Shown: in pieces, positions 57,204 to 64,000 of the stretch
Layout of the letters: each line of letters opens with the position of its first letter
Numbering within the stretch: position 1 is the first letter of the stretch
Assembly (NCBI GenBank): GCA_036872755.1
Contig: JAVHNS010000008.1
Coordinates: 682,001 to 746,000 of the forward strand
DNA: 64,000 bases
Direction of reading: 5' to 3'
Source of the DNA: Orbilia blumenaviensis
Lineage: Eukaryota; Ascomycota; Orbiliomycetes; Orbiliales; Orbiliaceae
Notes under the pieces: model-generated
What the model was told of the DNA's origin: nothing
Databases searched by the model: none
Seen by the model: only the letters and a program-made list of their open reading frames with translations
Position numbers and translations under genes: made by a program

Positions 57204-58761
57204 GTTGTATTTTTTGGACGATGGTTTTTCTTCTACCCATGCTCCTAGTCTCATAGTATCCATGCTCCTATGCGGTGATCTCATTTTTTTATCGATAAGA
57301 AAATATTTGGGAATAGTTATGATTTTGTTGGAAGAAAATGATATTGCTGTTATCACTACGAATAGAACCTATTGCATAGCGCAGAGACCAAAGCAGAGAC
57401 TCGCTCGCTCCTGCGGTTTCTTCTAGAACTCTGGTTACATAATCATGCACATGATATATTAATAACGTGCTACGTAGCTACATAAATTGAGCTTCGAAGT
57501 TCAACAGTTGTAATATTCTTGCTTAAATATTCGTCACTTGTTATATTTAATGGTACATTGATTCCGTATCAATCTCACCCCGATTTCATCTAATTTAATT
57601 GTATGAAGGTATTGTGGTTATAATACCATATTAATACCATATCCTCGATGATAATATTGTTGTAGTCCCGATTCAAGCTGTATCAGATATCGTATTGTTG
57701 ACGATGATACCTGCAATCCTGATTCCAGCTATAATATATACTGCACAGTAACTATACATAGGTATATAGATATAAATGTATGGGAAACTAACACCGTGCT
57801 GTGTTCGAAGTTGAAGCTCGTCCAGTTATCCCTTGAGCTCTTGGGTTCAAGGCTGAAATCATGATATCTAGATCTTGGGGTATTCGCCTCCAAATCTGCG
57901 CTTTTTAAGAAGAGTTACTGTTGATATTAACATTACGGACCATATGGCTGCGAATTAGTTTGATTCGGTACGATTTCAACGGCAAGCTGCTGTTGAAGCA
58001 CGTGAGCAACCGGATTGTGAACGAGGTGCCTGCCAGGGTTCTTTATGATGGTTAGCTCCCCCCTCTCTGATTATATTATCCCTTGTACTTACATTGAAAG
58101 ATAAATGCGGGGCATAGTCTCATGTCGCCGGGGGATGTCCTCAAGAAGTTTAAGCTTAAGCCCTTACTATTGAGTTCCTGTGATCGGTTGTGAGATTGGG
58201 AAGGAGGTTTATTGCGCTTGCTTTCTTTTTTGTTTCTTTCTTGTCGTCTATTAGACGATTGATATCTTAGGCTCTCCTCTACTATTATGGGGCTGTATAA
58301 TATAATTGGAACCCCCTCAATTGCGACTTGGTTGATTCCTTTTCTTTTCTTTTCTTTTCTTTTTCTTTCTTAATTTGATTTCTGTTTCTATTTTTCTAGT
58401 TTCTATTAAGTTTACCAATAGAATTTCCAGAATAGGGAGCTGGCTAAAAATGGAGCTCTCGATCTGTTCAAGTGTCGGAATTACCATATGCATTGAATGG
58501 AAAACATAACATGACCCGAGGCTTTTGAGCTGTATGGTGCAGCCAAGAAACCGAAAAAAAAAGACCTTCCTCACCTTAGCTTACCTCACTCTACCTCTAC
58601 CTTACCTTACCTTACCTTGACCGCCGTTTCTTCCTGATTGATCCTGCGCAACAACAACAACAACTCCCCAACTCCCATCCTGTGTCTCTCTCACTCACTC
58701 ACTCCATCGGAATCTCTCTTAAAATCACTGAGCGAGTGTCATCGCCGCAGAAGCTGCCATT
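57204..58761. other. Intergenic region with a possible gene fragment
   Basis: A 3' flank of about 700 bp, then at about 57960-58060 a frame reading IRYDFNGKLLLKHVSNRIVN then EVPARVLYDG. Further on, at about 58095-58193, another reads NAGHSLMSPGDVLKKFKLKP with a stop. The two do not join in phase through any clean intron, so this may be a decayed gene fragment of unknown family. CT-rich and CTTACC-type repeats at 58338-58370 and 58575-58617 lie upstream of the phosphatase gene. Confidence 0.4.
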
Positions 58762-61006
58762 ATGGCCCCGCCGTTATCTGCCGGAGATACAGACGCCGGT
58801 CTCAGGCCTCATGATCACTGTAATCGCCTCCCCCTCCTCCTCCTTCGCACCCCGTCCCTTTCCCCCTCCCCCCCAGAATGTCATCAATTACATCACAAAC
58901 AAAAAACCGTGTCAGCTCCACAAACCAAAAAAAAAAAATAAAAAAAGCTCACTAACTTTTTTTTTTATATAATTATATAACAAAATTGGGGGAAATATAT
59001 AGATAAAATAAGACTTCCAAAATGGAGATACTCGCTGCGACAGAAGTTACTACCGTTGATAAGATGGGAAACTCCGTATTTGGCTGCGATACAGGTAATC
59101 CCCCTCTCTACTACTACGAACGAATTCTATGATATCAAGGATTGGGTGGGTGGGGGGGCTAATGATTTGTATTATAGGGATCCCTACGGTCCGATCCGCT
59201 CGATACCTATTTTGCGATCACGGCGAATTTGGGAACGCATACCTTCTTTATGATATTCCTGCCGATATGCTTTTGGTTTGGGTATACCGAGTTTGGGAGA
59301 GGGTGCGTTTAAAAATCCGACTCTCTTTGTTTTTTTGTGGATTAGGAGAGTTGATTAGGGGGTCTTTTTTTTGGGAGGAGGGATTAGATTGGTTCATGTT
59401 CTGGCTTCTGGGGTGTTCTTTAGTGGGTTTATGAAGGATTTCTTCTGGTAAGGTTGATATTTGTTATTCTAATTCGTTCCGTGGGTTGTAATTGTGGTGA
59501 TGCATGGTGATTGGAGTTGGCTGACATATTTGGGATTGAATTGAAGTTTACCTCGGCCACTATCGCCGCCGTTACATCGGATTACCATGGTACAAACCCC
59601 ACTCTTTCCTTACCCCACGCGCGCAGCAGAAACGAAGTAGAAAAAGAGAGAGAGAAGGGGGGGGGAGCGGGATGCACAATGGGGAGGGCTAATGGGGTTT
59701 ATCAAAAATACTTTTAGTCTGGTTCCGCCGCCCTCGAATACGGTTTCCCATCAACCCACAGCACCAACGCCGTCTCCGTCGCTCTCTACTCCCTCCTCGT
59801 CCTCCGCGATAACCCCTCAATACCCGATAACCAACGTTTGATCTATATCATCCTCGCAGCGCTCTACGCGACCTCAATCGTCTTCGGAAGGGTATACTGT
59901 GGCATGCACGGATTTTTGGATGTGGTCGTCGGATCGATACTGGGGGTTATACTTGCGCTCGCGGAGTGGGTTTACGGACCTGTTACAAATCAGTGGGTTT
60001 GGTACGGAACCTGGGTTGCGCCGTTGACGATGACTTTGGCCATTCTTTTGTTCGTGAGGATTCATCCGGAGCCCGCTGATCCGTGTCCTTGCTTTGATGA
60101 TGGAGTTGCGTTCGCCGGGGTGGTTATCGGGATTGAAGTCGGACAGTGGCATTATTCGAAGACATCGTTCGGGTGGAACCATCCTGTTCCGGCGACGGTG
60201 CCGTATTCGTATGAATCGGTGGGATTGGTGACGACTTTTATCAGATTCGCGATAGGCGTGGTGATTATATTCGTGTGGAGGGAGGTGGCGAAGTCTGTGC
60301 TGTTGAAGTATTTACCGCCTTTGTTCAGGTTCATCGGGAGGATTGGGCTTGTGCTTCCTAGGAGGGATTTCATCGATGCCAGAGAGTATAAGAGCGTTCC
60401 GTCGCATTTGCCGGATGAGACGATTCCGCCGATTGGACAGCTGCCGAGGATGATCAGGCGCGGGAGGTCGGATAGTGTCGGCCCTCAGAGCGCAGCGGAT
60501 GCGTACGAGACACTGGCTTTTAGAGAGAGGAAGAGGAGGGAGAGTTTGGGACAGGAGGGGGCTAGTCCGGGGAGCAGATCGCCGGTTAGGTCGCCTCTGG
60601 GGCAGGAGAATGGAAGTAATAATAACCATCATCATCAGCATCAACATCATTCTTTCGGCGGGTATCTTCAACAACATCAGCAGCAGTTGAAGCAGGAGGA
60701 GAAGTTGAGGGAGGAGGAGGAAGAGGAGAAGGCATCCAACGAGGCTTATGAGAAGCAGGAAAGGGAGATGTTGAGTCAGATCGAGAAGCCTAGGGTCAGG
60801 TATGATGTCGAAGTTGTGACTAAGTTGTTGGTGTACAGCGGTATTATAAACCCTCCTCCCTTCTTTTTATATAAACGATAGCATCCCTGCTAACGAACGG
60901 GACTTTGTTGTTTTTTATAGGAATCGCATGGTGGGCTGTCGAGGGTACTCCGATCCTATTCGAACTGGTCGGGCTAGGCGCCGGCCAACCGGGCGCCGAC
61001 AAATAA
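58762..61006 (+). CDS. LCB3: Sphingoid long-chain-base phosphate phosphatase (Lcb3/Ysr3 type, PAP2)
   Basis: Endoplasmic-reticulum membrane enzyme removing phosphate from dihydrosphingosine- and phytosphingosine-1-phosphate. Exon 1 is MAPPLSAGDTDAGLRPHDH. An intron to 59002 (ending TATAG) restores YKIRLPKWRYSLRQKLLPLI and RWETPYLAAIQ. The next exons read GSLRSDPLDTYFAITANLGT, then GLVHVLASGVFFSGFMKDFF and CLPRPLSPPLHRITM. PAP2 motifs are intact: KDFFCLPRP (motif 1), GFPSTHS (motif 2) and RVYCGMHGFLDVVVG (motif 3, Arg/His/Asp). Several more membrane helices follow (PLTMTLAILLFVRI, VTTFIRFAIGVVIIFVW). The C-terminal cytosolic part is long, rich in H, Q, E and R (HHHQHQHH, EKLREEEEEEKASN), and the last exon GIAWWAVEGTPILFELVGLG ends at 61006. 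The tail is less conserved than the catalytic core. Confidence 0.88.
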
Positions 61007-61761
61007 AATTAAATTTATTTGAATAAAATAGTCTTCCGGAAGGGTTGGGAAGGAGCTTGCTGGCAGGCGTTTTTTTTTTTTTTTATCATCATGATTTACC
61101 ATACATAGTACGAATAGGGTACATATTCAAGGAAAAAAACCAAGCTTTTATATTGGATTCCTAGGAGGGTGGAGCGCGGGGGTTCTTTTCTTTCCTTTTC
61201 TTTTAGCGACATATTAAAGAGGGAATGGAAAGGAAAGATGTGTTTAATATTGAGAAGGGGAAGAAACAGGGATAGTATGTGTACATACGACTGGCGATTG
61301 ATGCTGACGATAGCAGGTAGGTAAGTTAAGTAGGTAGACGATATATGTCTTTGTTTTTTTCTTCTTTTTCTAACGCTTTAACGCACGTAACTAGCTGGTT
61401 TACCTTACCTGTTTCTCTTTGTCTATACCTCTTTTTTCTCTATGCGATTACCACTAATAATACCCAACTGATTCTATACGTCCTTTTGATAAAACCAAAT
61501 GAAATTTATTTTATTAGTGACCGTTTTTACGATCGAGGTTACGTTCAAGTTTGTTTGAAATATGATTGATTCTATAACAAGAAAGTCTATATACAGTTGG
61601 TTGCTAGCTGCAAGCTATGACACTCAAGGTATCGGGTTTTTATTTTGTTTTTTTTGGTCGAAACTTTTAATATGCATGGGACATATTATATATGCTCTCC
61701 AAATACTGATATATCTCCCGGCATCCAGGAGAGTATATCGTACATATAAATATATATGTGT
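61007..61761. other. Convergent 3' region
   Basis: 755 bp between LCB3 and threonine synthase, with a T14 run near 61071-61084 and no gene that I can support. Confidence 0.4.
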
Positions 61762-63604
61762 CTATTCCTTCTCCCCAGCCAACAGCCTCTCGACAACCTC
61801 CTTAACCAGCTCTTTATCCGCCTTCGCTACATCTTCAACCCTCTTCTCCGCCACCGCCAACCCCTTGAATTGCTCCGGAAGCACGTCGTCAAAGTTATAC
61901 CCTTCCAACCCGTTCAATGCTAGATCCACGGCATGGCTGAATTTGGCTGGGTGGGCGGTTGATAGGCAGATTTGGTGGATTGAAGTTCCGTTGGACGCGA
62001 TCTGTCGGAGGGCGGCGGTCACGCCGACTGAGGAGTGCGGGTCTAGGACGTATTTGGAGTCTGAGGCGGTGTAGATTTCGCGGATGGTTTCGACGGTCTA
62101 ATTTTTTTTAAAATTCTTTTTAGTTTTCTTTTCTTTTCGATTAGTGGGAGAGGGGGTTTCTACCTGACTATCGCTGACTCTTTCACTTCCAAAGTCGACT
62201 TTGGCTTCCTCCAGCATACCCGGTGTGACGCTGAATCCTCGCTTGGTTTTCAATGCGATCATTAATTCCTTAACTTTCTCACTTGCGATCCTTTGTCTTT
62301 CGGTAAGCTCCTGGTCGGCGGTGGTTTCCCTCTCAAACGCAAGATACCACAGTAGCCTTTCAAAATTACTGGATACAAGAATATCCATCGCAGGGCTCAA
62401 GGTCTCCTTAACCCCAAACTCATGAGCCTTAACACCATCAGCCGCGATCCCACCCTCAGCATCCTTCCCGGACACAGCATGGATTTCATAAGTTCCCGAT
62501 TTCCAGAAACGGTCCAAGATGTCGTTTTCGTTTGTCGCGACGACCAGTTTTTCGATAGGCAGGCCCATCCGTTTGGCGAAGTAGCCGGCTAGGACGTCGC
62601 CGAAGTTGCCCGTGGGGACTACATAACGTGGGGTCGTTCCCGGGTGAGACCTTTGGATGGCGAAGTAGGAGTGGAAGTAGTAGACTATTTGGGCGAGGAT
62701 GCGGGCCCAGTTTATGGAGTTTACGGCGCCGAGTTTGTGGAGGGCGTTGAAGGCGGAGTCGGCGAAGAGTTCTTTGACGATGTCCTAGCCAATCCATTCA
62801 TCACTATTAGTTTTTCTTTCTTTCTTTCTTTTTTATGTTTGTATGTATGGGGCTATGTGGGATTTTTATACCTGACAATTGTCGAACGTGCCCACCACGG
62901 CGAGGTTATGAACGTTCTTATCCAGAACGCTAGTCATCTGCGCTTCCTGTATCGGTGAAACCTTCCCCTTAGGATGTAGAATGAACACCGAGATATTTTC
63001 CTTCCCTCTCAATCCGTATATAGCAGCGCTACCAGTATCTCCACTCGTAGCCCCAATGACAGTCAACGTCTCCTTCTCCTCCCCGGCAGGTTTGGCAGCA
63101 TTCCTCCTCGCCAAAAAGTACTCAAAAAGATTCCCCACGAACTGCAGCGCAACATCCTTAAACGCGAAAGTCGGGCCGTGGAATAACTCCAACAGATGTA
63201 GATTCTCGGAGTTACGCAGTGTTGTCAGCGGGGTTATGTCTTCGGCGCGGAAGGTGGAGTATGATCTTTCTATCAGGGATTTTAGGTCCTCATCGGGGAT
63301 TTCGTTGGGGGAGATGTAGAGGGAGAAGATTTGGAAGGCGAGTTCTTGGAAAGTGTGGGTTGACCAAGTGGACTGCCAGTCATTTGGTAGGGAGGGGATG
63401 GATTCGGGGATGAAGAGGCCGCCGTCGCTGGCGAGGCCTTTGAGGACTGTGTCTTCGAAGGAGAACTGTTTTTGAGTTTATGACCTTTTTTATTAGTTTG
63501 TTTACTCAATTGTGGTGGTGGTTATAAATAGCGGGTTTGTTAGGGGGGGTACGTACGCCGGATGAGCCGCCTCTGGTGCTGAGGTATGATCGTGATGAAG
63601 CCAT
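61762..63604 (-). CDS. THR4: Threonine synthase (PLP-dependent)
   Basis: Converts O-phosphohomoserine to threonine, the last step of threonine synthesis. Exon 1 is short: MASSRSYLSTRGGSSG, ending at GTACGT. Exon 2 begins FSFEDTVLKGLASDGGLFIP. The PLP-lysine segment is HGPTFAFKDVALQFVGN (Lys in FKD). The phosphate-binding loop is ATSGDTGSAAIYGL. Then come VSPIQEAQMTSVLDKNVHNL and VVGTFDNCQ; an intron leads to DIVKELFADSAFNALHKLGA. After it, NSINWARILAQIVYYFHSYF and YVVPTGNFGDVLAGYFAKRM are the other family landmarks. The last exon reads TVETIREIYTASDSKYVLDP and HSSVGVTAALRQI, ending ERLLAGEKE at 61762. Length about 520 aa, normal for the fungal type. Introns were set by GT..AG and frame. Convergent with LCB3. 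Confidence 0.92.
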
Positions 63605-64000
63605 GGCGACTGGAAGCTTTTTTATTTGTACTGCTGGTGGTGGCGGGGTTGCTGTGAACTTTGCGATGCGATGCGATGCGATGGAGGGGGGTTATAGCTA
63701 TATAGCTATACTGGGGCAAACGTATAAATAATATCCCGCTGGATAACCAACAACCCAATTGATTATCAACAGATAAAAAAAAAAAAAAAAAAAAAAAGTT
63801 GGCAGTCGACTCGAACTTCTTGTGATATATATATTCGACGATGACAAGAGGCAAGTTGGGAAGAGGAAAGGGACACTAGGGGTGGTGGTTGGCCAGCTAC
63901 TTATATAAAACCCCGTAAACATATTTTGCCTTTCGCGCGGCTTTTTTAGTTTAGTCGAGCTCACGCTTTTGCCGAACCGGAGGCTTTCCAAATGCCAATT
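63605..64000. other. Upstream region of threonine synthase
   Basis: Contains a short GATGC repeat at 63664-63682 and a run of about 22 A at 63775-63797. No coding feature seen before the window ends. Confidence 0.4.

Noticed and set aside
58575..58617. CTTACC/TTACC repeats resembling telomere repeats
   Set aside because: Units vary and differ from fungal TTAGGG; it is a short CT-rich microsatellite near a promoter.

Overview
This is a 64 kb stretch of a filamentous ascomycete nuclear genome (Pezizomycotina; the class cannot be fixed by eye). The evidence is short GT..AG introns of about 45-125 nt with TACTAAC/CTGAC-like branch sites, fungal-type proteins (Kap114, Syn8, cyclin C/Srb11, Vps15, Lcb3-type phosphatase, Gef1-type CLC), genes on both strands without operons, and AT-rich gaps with simple repeats.

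Layout. 0-9.7 kb: 3' part of SEN54 (+), elongin C (-), a conserved fungal protein of unknown function (+), an AT-rich gap, a BTB/POZ protein (+), a CLC chloride/proton exchanger (-), and a histone-fold Dpb3/CHRAC-type subunit (+). 10-18.2 kb: a mitochondrial PPR-like protein (-), the SNARE Syn8 (+), a small mitochondrial protein (-) and a many-exon protein I do not recognise (-). 18.2-23.6 kb is gene-poor. 23.6-41.1 kb: a small conserved fungal protein with a His tract (-), cyclin C (-), the EF-hand mitochondrial carrier SAL1 (+), REV7 (-), the importin KAP114 (+) and an AAA ATPase with a charged tail (-). 43.2-52.5 kb: an NLR-related fungal protein (+), VPS15 (+) and the U2 snRNP A' protein LEA1 (-). 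52.5-58.7 kb is accessory: a roughly 450 bp element with long inverted repeats, a decayed ankyrin-repeat relic, and an intact HeLo-like plus pseudokinase gene. 58.7-64 kb: a sphingoid-base-phosphate phosphatase (+) and threonine synthase (-).

Most of the window is conserved housekeeping content in convergent or divergent pairs. The genes do not form one pathway, although several act in endomembrane traffic or ion balance (CLC, Syn8, Vps15). The unusual part is a sparse set of candidate self/non-self or cell-death genes set in repeat-bearing gaps: the NLR-like gene at 43.2-45.7 kb, the ankyrin relic at 54.3 kb and the HeLo-pseudokinase gene at 55.0-57.2 kb. The last has an order of domains that recalls animal MLKL. 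Several apparent stops and frame breaks (2.7, 40.9 and 44.6 kb) resolve as short introns.
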